Below are positions 8,419 to 17,865 of a stretch of DNA of 64,000 nt, in pieces. How positions within the stretch are numbered: the first letter of the stretch is position 1; every line of letters begins with the position of its first letter. This DNA is from Virgibacillus_O sediminis (GTDB lineage: Bacteria; Bacillota; Bacilli; Bacillales; Amphibacillaceae). The stretch spans positions 186,001 through 250,000 of the forward strand of contig NZ_JBHRRZ010000017.1 in the NCBI RefSeq assembly GCF_042643265.1, in the 5' to 3' direction. A model generated the notes under the pieces. That model was not told where the DNA came from and ran no database searches. It saw only the letters and a program-made list of their open reading frames with translations. Both the position numbers and the translations under genes were made by a program.

Positions 8419-9507
8419 CTATACCACTTTAGATCTAGCCGGCTTCTTTTGTTTCTTGATCTGTTTACTGCGAAGCTGGCCACAAGCTGCATCAATATCT
8501 GCACCATTCTCCCAGCGGACACCACAATGGATCCCATAGCTCTTGAGTGTTTCAAAAAATGCCTGGATAGTCTCCGACTGGCTGCGCTGGTACTGATTAT
8601 GCTCATCGACCGAATTGTACGGAATCAAATTGACATAGGCCAAATGCTTATGGTTCTCCAGCAGTTTGGCAAGCTCTCTGGCTTCCTGTTCATGGTCGTT
8701 TACATCCCTTAGCATGATGTATTCATAGGTGATCCGCCTGTTTGTCTTCTCCAAATAGTACTCAATGGAATCCATCAGCTTTTCGATTGGGAAGGCCTTG
8801 TTGATTTTCATGATTTGCGAACGCAATTCATTGTTCGGTGCATGGATGGAAATAGCCAGGTTGACCTGTGTCCCCTCATCTGCGAAGTCACGGATCTTAT
8901 GGGCAAGCCCGCTGGTAGAAACCGTGATATGACGGGCACCAATGTTCAGCCCTCTATCATCATTGACAACATAAATGAAGTCCATCAGATTATTATAATT
9001 GTCAAATGGTTCACCAATTCCCATCACAACGATATGGCTGACTCGCTCCTCTTCTCCTTTGGCATCCAGGTGCTTCTGTACATTCATGATCTGCTCCACG
9101 ATTTCTCCGCTGGACAGGTCACGGCTCTTCGTCAGCAGCCCGCTTGCACAGAAGGAACAGCCGATATTACAGCCGACCTGTGTAGTCACACAGACACTTA
9201 GTCCATAATTGAACCGCATGAGCACTGTTTCAATCAAATTTCCGTCTGCCAGGCGGAATAGGAATTTAATGGTTCCATCCTTTGACTCCTGCTTGATTTC
9301 CTCGCCCAATGTATGCAGGACAAAGTTCTCCTCCAGCAGGGTGATTGTTTCCTTATTTACGTTCTTCATTTCCGAAAACTCTGCGACCCTTTTTTTATAA
9401 AGCCAATTCCAGACCTGGTCAGCACGGAATTTCTTTTGGCCGTTTTCCACCAGCCAATCCGTGAGCTGATCATATGTCAGTCCGTAAATGGATGTTTTAT
9501 TCATCAT
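8419..9507 (-). CDS. rlmN: Dual-specificity RNA methyltransferase RlmN
   Basis: A 362-residue radical-SAM enzyme that methylates C2 of A2503 in 23S rRNA and A37 of some tRNAs. The radical-SAM cysteines are C113, C117 and C120 in GCNIGCSFCASG, the GEP-type motif is VVMGIGEPFDN, and the C-terminal catalytic cysteine is in CGVRWENGADIDAACGQLR. Length is normal for the family. Start at ATG 9507 or the adjacent ATG 9504 after AGAAGG. It is monocistronic and convergent with the EamA permease gene. Confidence 0.96.
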   Translation of the reverse strand: MMNKTSIYGLTYDQLTDWLVENGQKKFRADQVWNWLYKKRVAEFSEMKNVNKETITLLEENFVLHTLGEEIKQESKDGTIKFLFRLADGNLIETVLMRFNYGLSVCVTTQVGCNIGCSFCASGLLTKSRDLSSGEIVEQIMNVQKHLDAKGEEERVSHIVVMGIGEPFDNYNNLMDFIYVVNDDRGLNIGARHITVSTSGLAHKIRDFADEGTQVNLAISIHAPNNELRSQIMKINKAFPIEKLMDSIEYYLEKTNRRITYEYIMLRDVNDHEQEARELAKLLENHKHLAYVNLIPYNSVDEHNQYQRSQSETIQAFFETLKSYGIHCGVRWENGADIDAACGQLRSKQIKKQKKPARSKVV

Positions 9508-9748
9508 ATACCTTCTTTCAATGCTTATTGCTATCTTACATATTACTTGATGTCAAGCTTTGTGGCAAATGGTTTTTAAAGGAACCCCCAATAGAATCGG
9601 CAGCAGCTCAATATTCCCTCCCCCCCTTTTATAAGAATGGTTGGTCTTGAGGTGGGAAGCATAGACGTAACTACAAGCTGAAAAATGGACGTTTATCTGC
9701 AGACATCGTATCATTTCCATTAAGATACCTTTAAAGGAGTGAGAAGCA

Positions 9749-10765
9749 GTGACTTCTGAACATATAAGAAAGTTTAACCAAATTCCCCTCTCCGTACTCG
9801 ATTTGGCGCCAATAAAAGAGGGAAGCAATCCGGGGGAATCCTTCAAAGAAAGTGTGGCTCTTGCACAGCATGTGGAAAAGCTTGGCTTTAACCGCTACTG
9901 GCTCGCGGAGCATCATAATATGCCGGGGATTGCCAGTTCCGCTACATCTGTATTGATCGGCCACATTGCCGAGAATACGGAGCGTATGCGGATTGGCTCT
10001 GGAGGAATCATGCTGCCGAACCATGCAACACTGGTTATTGCAGAGCAATTCGGCACACTTGAATCCCTCTTTCCAGGCCGTATCGACCTAGGGCTCGGCC
10101 GCGCCCCGGGCAGTGACCAGGCAACAGCCTATGCCCTCCGCCGTACACTGAACACCGGACCGGAAGATTTCCCGATGCAGGTTAACGAATTGCAGGATTA
10201 TTTTGCTGATGAACCTGTATCAAGAGTGAAGGCAGTTCCCGGACAAGGGCTCGACATTCCTATCTGGCTGCTGGGTTCCAGTGATTTCAGTGCAAGGCTT
10301 GCAGCACAAAAAGGGCTGTATTTCTCATTTGCCAGCCACTTTGCACCGCAATACACCATCCCTGCACTCCAGCTGTACAGAAAGCATTTCCAGCCGTCCG
10401 ATACGCTTAAGAAGCCCCATGCCATGGTAGGAGTAAACGTTATAGCAGCGGATACCGAAGAAGAAGCAAGATATCATGCCTCCTCCCTGCAGATGAGCTT
10501 CCTGAACATAAGGAAAGGGAAAAATACCAAGCTGCAGCCGCCTGTTGAAAATATGGACGATGTATGGTCACCAATGGAGAAAGCAGCCGTCCAAGAATCC
10601 CTCGACCCTCGAACCACCATTATCGGCACCAAGGAGACAGTACGAGAAGGCCTGCTCAATTTCCAAAAGGAAACAGAGGCTGACGAAATGATCATCACTT
10701 CGCAAATTTATGACATGAAAGCCCGTCTGCGTTCCTACGAGATCATCGGGGAACTGATGGAATAG
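9749..10765 (+). CDS. LLM-class flavin-dependent oxidoreductase
   Basis: A 338-residue luciferase-like monooxygenase. The N-terminus IPLSVLDLAPIKEG and the block NRYWLAEHHNMPGIASSAT are typical of the single-component luciferase-like group found across Bacillaceae, as is LGRAPGSDQATAYALRR. It would use reduced FMN to oxidise a small organic substrate that I cannot name. The start is GTG 9749 with AAAGGAG ahead. It stands alone, and its terminator is shared with the convergent sodium channel gene. Confidence 0.85.
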   Translation: MTSEHIRKFNQIPLSVLDLAPIKEGSNPGESFKESVALAQHVEKLGFNRYWLAEHHNMPGIASSATSVLIGHIAENTERMRIGSGGIMLPNHATLVIAEQFGTLESLFPGRIDLGLGRAPGSDQATAYALRRTLNTGPEDFPMQVNELQDYFADEPVSRVKAVPGQGLDIPIWLLGSSDFSARLAAQKGLYFSFASHFAPQYTIPALQLYRKHFQPSDTLKKPHAMVGVNVIAADTEEEARYHASSLQMSFLNIRKGKNTKLQPPVENMDDVWSPMEKAAVQESLDPRTTIIGTKETVREGLLNFQKETEADEMIITSQIYDMKARLRSYEIIGELME

Positions 10766-10770
10766 TAAAA

Positions 10771-10803
10771 AAAGCGCCGCAACTTGAAATGCGGCGCTTT
10801 TTT
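10771..10803. terminator. Bidirectional terminator
   Basis: A 10-bp perfect stem AAAGCGCCGC/GCGGCGCTTT with T-runs on both strands. It serves the flavin oxidoreductase and the convergent channel gene. Confidence 0.85.
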
Positions 10804-11596
10804 ATCTCTTTCCTTTTTCTCTCTCTATCATCTCTTTCAATTCCTTTAATTCTTCATGCACTTCTTCCAGCTTGACATCCGTCGGGTTGGGGTGCTCGTC
10901 CCGTGCCGCTTCCTCCACACTGTTGACAACAACACCGACAAACAAGTTAATGATGACAAAGGCACCGATAATGATAAAGGTTACAAAATACCACCAAGAG
11001 GACGGAACTTCTGCCAATATTGGCCTCATGACACCACTTGCCCATGATTCCAATGTGATAACCTGGAACAGCGTAAGGAAGGAATCATGCAATGTGCCAA
11101 AATACTCCGGTGCAACCGATTGGAACAGCATCGTCCCGATCACCGCGTAAATATAGAAAAAGATTCCCAGAAGCAGCATGATGGTCCCCATGGACGGAAT
11201 GGTCAGCAACAGTGCGTTCACCATACGGCGCAGTGACGGGATAATCGATACAGCGCGAAGTACGCGGAGCACACGGAGCACCCTTAGAACTGTAACATAA
11301 TGGCCGCCAACAAAGAGATGGCCGCTCGCAACGATGACAAAGTCAAAAACATTCCAAGGGTCTCGGAAAAAGGAACCGATCGTCCTGCTGCCGATCAGCC
11401 TGATAAGTATTTCAATCGTAAATATCCATAAGAGAATCTGATCTACTATGTAAATCCATGACCCATAATTTTCAGCAATATACGGGTATGTTTCCAACCC
11501 TACCAATACTCCATTTATTAAAATAAGGACAAAAATCGTGTTTAAAAAATACGGATGTGCCGCTAGTTTTCCGGCATTCACTCTTAAACTACCCAT
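10802..11596 (-). CDS. Bacterial voltage-gated sodium channel (NaChBac/NavBac family)
   Basis: A 264-residue single-domain six-helix channel that assembles as a tetramer. The S4 voltage sensor carries arginines every third residue (RVLRVLRVLRAVS, about 105-117). The selectivity filter is TLESWAS at 181-187, the sodium-selective signature of Bacillus NaChBac. A Glu/Lys-rich helix at 243-264 is the C-terminal coiled coil. In alkaliphilic Bacillus this channel brings in sodium for flagellar motility, chemotaxis and pH homeostasis. GGAGGAGG precedes ATG 11596 at a long spacing of 12. It is a single gene. Confidence 0.93.
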   Translation of the reverse strand: MGSLRVNAGKLAAHPYFLNTIFVLILINGVLVGLETYPYIAENYGSWIYIVDQILLWIFTIEILIRLIGSRTIGSFFRDPWNVFDFVIVASGHLFVGGHYVTVLRVLRVLRVLRAVSIIPSLRRMVNALLLTIPSMGTIMLLLGIFFYIYAVIGTMLFQSVAPEYFGTLHDSFLTLFQVITLESWASGVMRPILAEVPSSWWYFVTFIIIGAFVIINLFVGVVVNSVEEAARDEHPNPTDVKLEEVHEELKELKEMIEREKGKR

Positions 11597-11758
11597 TAAT
11601 CAAGACATCCTCCTCCATTTTCCTATATTTTACTGGGTATCCACTCGTTTGTCATCTCTCGTTTCCCTTCAAACTGTCAGATTATCCTCTGCAATTGTTT
11701 TATTTTGCGAAGAAGGTGGAACGTTAAGAGAAACAAGGCGAGAAAGGAAATGATCTTA

Positions 11759-12871
11759 ATGAATAACCAATATTTCCCTGATAACTATGAGGAGTCGCGG
11801 GCAGTTTTCCGTGACTTTTTAGGAAAAGTGAGGGCGAAATGGCCCCAAGCCAGAATGACATCCAAGATAATCGGCAAAGAGACGGACAACACAATCGATA
11901 TGATATTCTCTGAAGCAAATGTGGAAAATAAGAAAGTCGTTTTTCTATCCTGCGGGGAACATGGAATTGAGGGATATGCAGGCGCCGCCTCCATCCACCT
12001 GTTTGTCGAAGAATTGATGGAGGATGTGAACCCGGATGACACCGGCATCTGCCTCATCCATGCCATCAACCCATGGGGAATGCGTCACTTCCGCAGGGTA
12101 ACGGAAAACAATATTGATTTAAACAGAAATTACATCTATAATCGATCCGCCCTTCCAAAGGATATTAACAAACATTATGAAAAAGCAGAGGAACTATTCA
12201 ATCCTTCCGGCCGAATTAAAGATCTAGATAAAGAAAAGAAAGAGCTTTATAAACAACTGACGAAAGGTATTTTCCAAGAAGGGTATGGCGGGTTGAAAGA
12301 AGCCAAAAAAATGGGGCAGTACGAGTTCAAAAAAGGTGTATATTACGGCGGCAATGCAGCCGAAGAGAACGCTATCTTCATGAAGCAGATCCAGCAGGAC
12401 CTCCTCGGCAAGTTCCAACGGATCATCCATATGGACTGGCATACGGCACTGGGACCGACAAACGAATTGACCATGGTCCTGCCTGAAAAAGATGAACGGA
12501 CAACAGACTATATTAAAGAGACGTATGGAATGAAAAATGTGGTTAGATCCTCTGGTGAAAATATAAAAGGAGATTCCCACCACCACTTCTATATGGTACA
12601 GGAAGATTACCCGAACACCTACCTGTTCTCCGCCCTATTCGAATTCGGCACCTTTGGGGAAGGAAAGAAAGCCGAACTTCGGGAACTGATGACCATTGTA
12701 TTTGAAAACCAGCTCTACTGGGAAGGAGCAGAAAGAGAGGAAGACCGAGAGTATATCCTCGATGAAATGAAAGCCATGTTTTACCCTCAAGAACAGGAAT
12801 GGCGCGAATCAGTGCTAAAGGAAGCAAGACAAGGACTCCAATCTGTGCTGAAAACAGAAGGGATCATTTAA
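11759..12871 (+). CDS. DUF2817 / M14-like metallopeptidase family protein
   Basis: A 370-residue protein with the zinc carboxypeptidase-like pattern of DUF2817: GEHGIEGYAGAA supplies His and Glu (about 63-66), followed by NPWGMRHFRRVTENNIDLNRN and a later His in MDWHTALGP. The likely activity is hydrolysis of an amide or peptide, substrate unknown. No signal peptide is visible, so it is cytoplasmic. The open frame begins at 11705, but AAAGGA at 11744-11749 fits ATG 11759. It stands alone and is followed by a hairpin lacking a T-run. Confidence 0.8.
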   Translation: MNNQYFPDNYEESRAVFRDFLGKVRAKWPQARMTSKIIGKETDNTIDMIFSEANVENKKVVFLSCGEHGIEGYAGAASIHLFVEELMEDVNPDDTGICLIHAINPWGMRHFRRVTENNIDLNRNYIYNRSALPKDINKHYEKAEELFNPSGRIKDLDKEKKELYKQLTKGIFQEGYGGLKEAKKMGQYEFKKGVYYGGNAAEENAIFMKQIQQDLLGKFQRIIHMDWHTALGPTNELTMVLPEKDERTTDYIKETYGMKNVVRSSGENIKGDSHHHFYMVQEDYPNTYLFSALFEFGTFGEGKKAELRELMTIVFENQLYWEGAEREEDREYILDEMKAMFYPQEQEWRESVLKEARQGLQSVLKTEGII

Positions 12872-12888
12872 CAGCTATCGTCCAACCC

Positions 12889-12927
12889 AGATCAAGGCTG
12901 GTCCATATAATGGGCCAGCCTTGATCT
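12889..12927 (+). terminator. Hairpin after the M14-like gene
   Basis: A 13-bp perfect stem (AGATCAAGGCTGG and complement) with a 13-base loop. No T-run follows, so it may stabilise the 3' end rather than terminate efficiently. Confidence 0.5.
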
Positions 12928-12949
12928 GAGGCGAATAGAAGACTTCAGG

Positions 12950-13069
12950 GATATCCCGGCCCTACCGCTGATATCCCTGCTCTCCTGGCGATATTCTCTT
13001 CCTTCAGCCGATAACCTCGCTCTACCGCCGATATCCCTTCTCCCCTAACGATATCTGCTGATTCTGCGC
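12950..13069. repeat. 20-bp periodic GATA repeat, six units
   Basis: GATA begins at 12950, 12970, 12990, 13010, 13030 and 13050, exactly 20 bp apart; four of the six continue as GATATCCC or GATATTCT. The rest of each unit is C/T-rich and degenerate. It fills the space between two convergent genes. The same repeat type occurs at 40468-40747. Confidence 0.8.
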
Positions 13070-13108
13070 ACCCGGCGCCTGCTTATTATCAAGCATTCTC
13101 GCCCATAA

Positions 13109-13139
13109 GAAAACTGCCTCCACGGGGGAGGCAGTTTTC
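13109..13139 (-). terminator. Terminator of wrbA
   Basis: A 13-bp perfect stem GAAAACTGCCTCC with its complement and a 5-base loop, ending in TTTTCTT on the minus strand. Confidence 0.8.
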
Positions 13140-13146
13140 TCACGAC

Positions 13147-13755
13147 TTATTTTCCTGCTTTTACACTTGCTGCCACTTCAATGGTGCGTTGTGCCTGATG
13201 TTTTACTGCGGCTTCCACGTCTTCTACCATTTTTCCATCTTCTCCCTGAGTCACACTGGTTCCATATGGGTTGCCGCCAGCGCCGAACAGTGCTTGGTTC
13301 GTATAGCCTGGAGGGACAATGATTGCTCCCCAGTGCATCATACTGGTGTATAGGGATAGAACAGTAGCTTCCTGTCCGCCATGTGGGTTGGAGGCAGAGG
13401 ACATACCGCTTACCACTTTATTAATAGTTTTTCCGGATCCCCATAGGCCGCCCTGCATGTCTAAGAATTGCTTCATTTGTGCAGCGACGTTCCCGAATCT
13501 AGTTGGGGAGCTAAAAATAATGGCATCTGCCCATTCTATATCATCGGAGGTAGCTTCCGGAACATCCTTTGTAGCATCTACATGCTCCCGCCATGCCGGG
13601 TTGGAATCGATTGCTTCCGGCGGCGCCAGTTCAGGTGCCTTTGCTACTCTTACTTCCGCTCCTGCCTCCTTGCCTGCCTCTTCTGCCCATTTAGCCAGCT
13701 GGTAGTTTGTACCTGTGGAACTATAATAAATAATCGCTAATTTCACTTCTGCCAT
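13147..13755 (-). CDS. wrbA: NAD(P)H:quinone oxidoreductase, WrbA family
   Basis: A 202-residue flavodoxin-fold protein that reduces quinones by two electrons with FMN and NAD(P)H. The FMN phosphate loop is YYSSTGTNYQLA (about 9-20). The WrbA insert region SPTRFGNVAAQMKQFLD and the GSGKTINKVVSGMSSASNPHGGQE block are clear. AAAGGAG is too close to ATG 13761 but well placed for ATG 13755, which I use. It is monocistronic and probably part of quinone or redox stress defence. Confidence 0.92.
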   Translation of the reverse strand: MAEVKLAIIYYSSTGTNYQLAKWAEEAGKEAGAEVRVAKAPELAPPEAIDSNPAWREHVDATKDVPEATSDDIEWADAIIFSSPTRFGNVAAQMKQFLDMQGGLWGSGKTINKVVSGMSSASNPHGGQEATVLSLYTSMMHWGAIIVPPGYTNQALFGAGGNPYGTSVTQGEDGKMVEDVEAAVKHQAQRTIEVAASVKAGK

Positions 13756-13987
13756 TTCCATTTCTCCTTTGCTTGGTATTTATTCCATATTTATCAGTTT
13801 CCCTTCATATCAGAAATTTATTCCTCATAATTAGTGTCATTCCGTATTTTTCATCCCAGAATGAACCGCCTCATTTCACTGCCGACAATTCTTGCATTTT
13901 GAGTGGTTAATAGAATCGATTTTTGTTAATCTAATAGGGGGATTAAACGCTTCATAAGTAATTGATAACCATGTTGGGGGTAATTTC

Positions 13988-15049
13988 ATGAAAAGGTTGG
14001 TTGTTTTAGGCGGTGGCTATGGCGGCCTGAAAATCATCTATAGTCTACTCGAACAGCAGCTTCCTGAAGACGTAGATATTACATTGGTCGACAGGAATCC
14101 GTATTTTTCCGTCAAAACAGAATTTTACACAATAGCTGCAGGGACTTCCGCGGACAAGGATGTGCGGCAGAATTTCCCGGATGATAAACGGGTGCGTTAT
14201 ATCTACGGGGAAATAAGCAAAATTGACACCGAAAATGAGCAAATCCTGATTGAAGATAAAACAGACCCAGTGCCGTATGATTACCTGGTTATCGGCCTGG
14301 GATGCGAAGATAACTATCATGGTATACCCGGTGCAGAGGAATTCACCGAGAGTGTCCAGACATTCCAACAGGCTCGTCTTGCCGGTGCAGCTGTCGGTAA
14401 TTGCAAAGCCTATGGCAAAGTTACCATCGTCGGAGCCGGGTTGAGCGGCATTGAAGTGGCCTCGGAGATCCGCGAAAGCCGCAAGGACCTCAATATCCGG
14501 CTGCTGGACCGCGGGGGATCCGTCCTGAAGGCATTTGACCAAAAAATTCAGGATCACGTTGCAGACTGGTTCAAGCGGCATGATGTTGACGTGCTACATC
14601 ACGCCGATGTGGAATATGTTGAGGAAGATGGCGTCTGCAATAACGGTGTCTGTTACATTAATGATGTGACGATCTGGACGGCTGGCGTACAGCCGAATTA
14701 CTTGGTGAGGGAGCTGCCATTTGAAAAAGACAATCAGCAGAAGGTTGTCCTCAATGAATTTTTCCAAGTTCCGGAACAGCTGAATGTTTATGTCGTAGGT
14801 GACTGTGCCTCTTCAGAATTCTCACCTAGCGGCCAGCTTGCCGGACAACAGGGTGAACAGATCGCTGATGTCCTATCTGCTGTCCTTAAAGGAAAACAGC
14901 CGAAAAAACCAAAACCAATTAAGCTCAAAGGTACGCTCGGATCTCTCGGGAAGTCAGACGGCTTTGGTGATATGATGCACAAGCCTGTAACAGGATTGCT
15001 GCCTCGCCTGGCGAAATCCGGTGTACTCTGGTTGAATAAACGACATTAA
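13988..15049 (+). CDS. Type II NADH dehydrogenase-like FAD/NAD(P)-dependent oxidoreductase (YutJ-like)
   Basis: A 353-residue flavoprotein. The FAD-binding GGGYGGLK is at residues 8-15, a second Rossmann motif VGAGLSGIEVASEIRE at about 150-165 binds NAD(P)H, and YVVGDCASS near 270 closes the FAD site. Length fits the YutJ type (about 355 residues) rather than main-chain Ndh/YjlD (about 400), which carries a longer membrane-binding end. It should pass electrons from NADH to a quinone or other acceptor at the membrane. GGGGG precedes ATG 13988 and a terminator follows. Confidence 0.85.
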   Translation: MKRLVVLGGGYGGLKIIYSLLEQQLPEDVDITLVDRNPYFSVKTEFYTIAAGTSADKDVRQNFPDDKRVRYIYGEISKIDTENEQILIEDKTDPVPYDYLVIGLGCEDNYHGIPGAEEFTESVQTFQQARLAGAAVGNCKAYGKVTIVGAGLSGIEVASEIRESRKDLNIRLLDRGGSVLKAFDQKIQDHVADWFKRHDVDVLHHADVEYVEEDGVCNNGVCYINDVTIWTAGVQPNYLVRELPFEKDNQQKVVLNEFFQVPEQLNVYVVGDCASSEFSPSGQLAGQQGEQIADVLSAVLKGKQPKKPKPIKLKGTLGSLGKSDGFGDMMHKPVTGLLPRLAKSGVLWLNKRH

Positions 15050-15070
15050 CATTTATTTTACTCAATAAGT

Positions 15071-15106
15071 AAACCGCACTTTTTTTCGAGAAAGTGCGGT
15101 TTTTGA
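15071..15106 (+). terminator. Terminator of the YutJ-like gene
   Basis: A 12-bp perfect stem AAACCGCACTTT/AAAGTGCGGTTT followed by TTTGATT. Confidence 0.85.
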
Positions 15107-15390
15107 TTGCGCAACCTTAACATAATCTTCATGGGAGATTCATCTTCACTTAAAGGTTTTCTTGTAGGATTGTAATTAGAAAGGCATATGGCGTGGGGGG
15201 TGCACAATGAGATTTCTTGCTAAAGTAAGTGTCTGTCTTATTGCTGTCCTTTTATATACCATATAAGCTTTTCTTGTTTCTTAGTGTCTCGAATGGTTTC
15301 AATTTGCCCTCTTGGGAAGGACTGTGGAACTCTCTGCAGCCTTCTTTTTTTGTCCATCGATACCCTCTAGACAGCCTTAGCAAAGAACAG
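15107..15390. other. Gap between the YutJ-like gene and argF
   Basis: No gene I can support. A 19-codon frame at 15207-15266 (plus) has GGGGGGTG ahead and would give a hydrophobic peptide. An 82-codon frame (15229-15477) overlaps it in another phase, lacks a ribosome site and runs over the argF terminator. Either could be a relic. Confidence 0.4.
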
Positions 15391-15425
15391 GAAAAGGGAT
15401 ACGAATCGACATGCGATTGTATCCC
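15391..15425 (-). terminator. Terminator of the argGHF operon
   Basis: On the minus strand GGGATACAATCG pairs with CGATTcGTATCCC (one bulge) around a 5-base loop, then TTTTCCTG. It lies 35 bp beyond the argF stop. Confidence 0.8.
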
Positions 15426-15459
15426 AAGGCTTACTCAATCTATAAACTCATTCTTCCTA

Positions 15460-16422
15460 TTATCCCATAAGTGCTGACATGATTGCTTTCTGGGCATGCA
15501 GCCTGTTTTCTGCCTGTTGGAAAATCACCGACTGCTTGCCATCGATCACTTCGGCAGTTATCTCTTCACCTCGATGTGCTGGAAGGCAATGCATGATGAC
15601 TGCATCACTCTTGGCTGCGGCACATAAACTGCTGTTCACTTGGAAACCTTGGAATGCCTGTTCCCGGATCTTCTGCTCATCTTCCTGGCCCATGCTAGCC
15701 CACACATCCGTGTAGATGGCATCTGCCTGGCCAACAGCTTCGCGGGGATCCACGGTTACTTCTACACTGCCTCCAGCCGCTGCAGCCAGCTGTTTTGCCT
15801 TATCGGTAACTTGCGGCTCTGGCTGATAGCCCTCCGGTGCCCCTATACTAATATCCATCCCCATAATGGCGGCGCCTAGCATCAGGGAATGGGCCATATT
15901 ATTACCATCGCCGATATAAGCCAGCTTTTTGCCTTCCAATCCACCCTTCACTTCCTGGATGGTTTGCAAATCAGCCATCACCTGGCATGGATGGTAGGCA
16001 TCCGTTAAACCGTTGATCACTGGAATGCTTGCATGTTCGGCAAGCTCCTCTACCAACTCGTGGGAGAAGGTTCTGATCATGATTCCATCGAGATAACCGG
16101 AGAGCACTTTTGCTGTATCGGGAATAGACTCGCCCCTGCCGATCTGCAGATCATTAGAATTGAGGAAAAGCCCCATACCGCCCAGCTGATAGACCCCGGC
16201 TTCAAAAGAGACCCTTGTTCGTGTCGAAGATTTCTCAAAGATCATCCCCAGGGTCTTTCCGTCCAGTGTTTGCACCTTCTGCCCCTGATGATGCTTCTCT
16301 TTCAGCTGTCGGGCGAGATCCAGGATGTATTCCAGTTCTTCTTTTTTATAATCGGCAAGTGTGAGAAAATCACGTCCTTGCAGTCTTTGTTCAATGCTCT
16401 GCTCTTTCTCCAGCGTCCCCAT
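15460..16422 (-). CDS. argF: Ornithine carbamoyltransferase
   Basis: A 320-residue cytoplasmic enzyme that makes citrulline from ornithine and carbamoyl phosphate. The carbamoyl-phosphate site SSTRTRVSFE (about 63-72), HPCQVMADLQT, and the ornithine-site HCLPAHRGEE are all present. It is the last gene of argG-argH-argF, 18 bp after argH. In B. subtilis argF sits instead in the argCJBD-carAB operon, so the order differs here. Citrulline made by this enzyme feeds the two upstream-encoded enzymes to give arginine. Confidence 0.96.
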   Translation of the reverse strand: MGTLEKEQSIEQRLQGRDFLTLADYKKEELEYILDLARQLKEKHHQGQKVQTLDGKTLGMIFEKSSTRTRVSFEAGVYQLGGMGLFLNSNDLQIGRGESIPDTAKVLSGYLDGIMIRTFSHELVEELAEHASIPVINGLTDAYHPCQVMADLQTIQEVKGGLEGKKLAYIGDGNNMAHSLMLGAAIMGMDISIGAPEGYQPEPQVTDKAKQLAAAAGGSVEVTVDPREAVGQADAIYTDVWASMGQEDEQKIREQAFQGFQVNSSLCAAAKSDAVIMHCLPAHRGEEITAEVIDGKQSVIFQQAENRLHAQKAIMSALMG

Positions 16423-16440
16423 TTGTACTCCCTCCTCAGC

Positions 16441-17865
16441 TTATAATGCTGTCTGACCGGTTATTTTTTCATGTTCTTGAATCCATTGGTCTGTCTGGCC
16501 GAACAGCTGGGAGGCTTTTGTCAATTGTTCCTCCACACGGTTCTTGGCAGTTCCTCCTGCCACATCTCGGGCATTTACCACTGTTTCCGGCTTCAACACA
16601 TCAAAAATATCTTCTTCTATCAACTCGGAGAATTCCTGGAATTCTTCGATACTCATATCCAGCAGGTACTTATCCTGATTAATACAATGCAGGACCGCCT
16701 GCCCCACCACTGCATGAGATTCCCTGAAAGGCATTCCTTTGCCGACCAGATAATCCGCCAAATCGGTGGCATTGGAGAAATCACTGCGCACTGCCTGATA
16801 CATCTCCTGTTGTTTCACCTTCATGGTTTCAAGCATAGGGGCAAATAATCCAAGCGCCCCCTTCAGTGTTTCCACTGTATCGAACATGCCTTCTTTATCT
16901 TCCTGCATGTCTTTATTATAGGCTAACGGCAATCCCTTCAACGTAGTCAGTATCCCTGTCAGATGGCCGTATACACGGCCTGTTTTTCCGCGTACAAGCT
17001 CTGCGATATCCGGGTTCTTCTTCTGCGGCATCATGCTGCTCCCGGTAGAGAAGGCATCATCCAGTTCAATAAAATTGAATTCTGCACTGGACCACTGGAT
17101 CAACTCTTCACAAAGTCTGGACAAATGCATGGAAACCATCGAAGCATTGGCTAGGAATTCCACCACGAAATCACGATCACTCACCGAGTCCAGGCTGTTT
17201 TCCGTAATACCGTCAAAGCCAAGCTGCTCTGCCACATATCCACGGTCGATCGGGAAAGTAGTCCCCGCCAAGGCTCCTGCACCAAGCGGGGATTTGTTCA
17301 CCCGTTTCCAGCTATCCTGAAGCCGCTCTACATCCCGTTGGAACATGAACACATAGGCCATCATATGATGGGCGAACAGAACAGGCTGGGCCCTCTGCAA
17401 ATGGGTGTACCCCGGGAGGACGGTATCCATATTGGCCTTCGCCTGATTTGTCAGGGATCTCTGGACATCCAGCAGCAGTCCATTGATTTCCACCAATGCC
17501 TGCCGGAGATACAGCCGCATGTCAAGAGCGACCTGATCATTCCGGCTCCGGCCGGTATGAAGCCGCCCCCCTACAGGACCGACTTCCTCCGTCAGAAGCT
17601 TTTCGACATTCATGTGAATATCCTCATGCTCCTCAGAAAGCTCCGCCTCACCCTTCTCGATCTTTTCGGCAACCTTCTTCAGGCCTTCCGCAATAGTATC
17701 GGCATCTTCCGCCGAAATAATTTCACATTTCTTCAGCATGGCGACATGGGCGAGGCTTCCGTTGATATCATGCTTAGCAAGTTTTTTATCGAAATGGATA
17801 GAAGCATTGAATTCATCAACTAGCTGGTTTGTTGGTTTTGTAAAGCGTCCGCCCCAGAGTTTCAT
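16441..17865 (-). CDS. argH: Argininosuccinate lyase
   Basis: A 474-residue enzyme of the fumarase/aspartase superfamily that cleaves argininosuccinate to arginine and fumarate. The N-terminal MKLWGGRFTKP, the TGRSRNDQVALD block, HLQRAQPV, and the catalytic loop GSSMMPQKKNPD are intact. The start ATG overlaps the argG stop by 4 bases (ATGA), so translation is coupled. About 10-15 residues are added at the C-terminus compared with the 460-residue family norm. Confidence 0.97.
   Translation of the reverse strand: MKLWGGRFTKPTNQLVDEFNASIHFDKKLAKHDINGSLAHVAMLKKCEIISAEDADTIAEGLKKVAEKIEKGEAELSEEHEDIHMNVEKLLTEEVGPVGGRLHTGRSRNDQVALDMRLYLRQALVEINGLLLDVQRSLTNQAKANMDTVLPGYTHLQRAQPVLFAHHMMAYVFMFQRDVERLQDSWKRVNKSPLGAGALAGTTFPIDRGYVAEQLGFDGITENSLDSVSDRDFVVEFLANASMVSMHLSRLCEELIQWSSAEFNFIELDDAFSTGSSMMPQKKNPDIAELVRGKTGRVYGHLTGILTTLKGLPLAYNKDMQEDKEGMFDTVETLKGALGLFAPMLETMKVKQQEMYQAVRSDFSNATDLADYLVGKGMPFRESHAVVGQAVLHCINQDKYLLDMSIEEFQEFSELIEEDIFDVLKPETVVNARDVAGGTAKNRVEEQLTKASQLFGQTDQWIQEHEKITGQTAL

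Noticed and set aside
15207..15477. 19-codon hydrophobic frame and overlapping 82-codon frame
   Set aside because: The short one has a ribosome site but no recognisable product; the long one lacks a start signal and overlaps the argF terminator.
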